Below, piece after piece: positions 63,928-64,000 of a stretch of 64,000 nt of DNA (positions are counted from its first letter, which is position 1; each line of letters begins with the position of its first letter). Under the pieces are notes generated by a model. That model did not search any database. It saw only the letters and a list, made by a program, of their open reading frames with translations, and was not told the DNA's origin. The position numbers were made by a program, and so were the translations under genes. This DNA is from Rudanella paleaurantiibacter (GTDB taxonomy: Bacteria > Bacteroidota > Bacteroidia > Cytophagales > Spirosomataceae), in the NCBI RefSeq assembly GCF_009184635.1, contig NZ_WELI01000013.1:95716-159715 (forward strand), given 5' to 3'.

Positions 63928-64000
63928 ATGAGACGCTATGAGATCACCGAGCAGGAATGGACTAAAATCACCCCTCTTCTACCAGGACAGGCAGGCTCAG
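63928..64000 (+). CDS. IS5-family transposase, 5' fragment at window edge
   Basis: Twenty-four codons are visible, starting MRRYEITEQEWTKITPLLPG, the standard start of IS5-family (InsA/OrfA-type) transposases. The gene continues past the right edge. The ATG lies 33 bases after the relaxase stop. The sequence GAGTGTGTGGACAATTAG at 63879-63896 could be the left end of the element. Confidence 0.75.
   Translation, partial: MRRYEITEQEWTKITPLLPGQAGS

Overview
The window looks like DNA of an aerobic, GC-rich member of the Bacteroidota, order Cytophagales, most likely a Spirosoma/Rudanella/Fibrella relative. This rests on a SusC/SusD pair, a hybrid two-component sensor, a type IX secretion C-terminal domain, promoters of the TTTG/TAnnTTTG type and the absence of Shine-Dalgarno sequences. 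The genus is an inference; no rRNA, tRNA or housekeeping gene is present to test it.

Layout. Bases 1-13.7 kb hold the 3' part of a PQQ-type sugar dehydrogenase with PKD, cytochrome c and carbohydrate-binding parts. Next come a hybrid two-component sensor split by a -1 frameshift and a 2496-aa secreted mosaic protein (DUF285 repeats, plant-type leucine-rich repeats, Ig-like domains, T9SS tail). Bases 13.9-30.4 kb are a sialic acid utilisation locus built from two divergent units. The minus unit runs susC, susD, nanA, nanM-like mutarotase, sialate O-acetylesterase, GH20 hexosaminidase, MFS transporter. The plus unit runs gntR, an inserted gene, exo-sialidase, N-acylglucosamine 2-epimerase. Together they would release, deacetylate, import and cleave sialic acid, then convert ManNAc to GlcNAc without a ManNAc kinase. 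Complementary 11-bp sites sit at both divergent promoters.

Bases 30.4-34.8 kb hold a MITE-like element, an unrecognised 540-aa protein and a membrane protein. Bases 34.3-37.8 kb form a plasmid replication module: a Rep_3-type initiator, its inverted-repeat operator, eight tandem 21-22 bp iterons and a small HTH protein. The module is bracketed by two pairs of 23-bp palindromes, each pair spaced exactly 66 bp. Bases 38-51 kb are one gene for a ~4300-aa surface protein, divergent from a LytTR regulator/histidine kinase pair. Bases 54-58 kb are an AT-rich graveyard of IS5-, ISL3- and possibly IS21-type remnants around an XRE regulator. Bases 58.2-63.9 kb carry ParA plus a DUF3408-like protein, divergent from a MobC-like protein and a MOBP relaxase. 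The relaxase gene runs into the start of an IS5-type transposase at the right edge.

The window is therefore either a large mobilisable plasmid carrying a sialic acid catabolic locus, or a chromosome with an integrated plasmid. The strongest unexplained signals are the paired palindromes around the replication module, the 26-bp duplication around a gene inserted in the sialidase operon, the matched 11-bp sites at the nan promoters, the 88-bp array of 8-bp repeats and the perfect 38-bp palindrome by the partition genes, and malectin-like domains inserted into repeated propellers of the giant protein.
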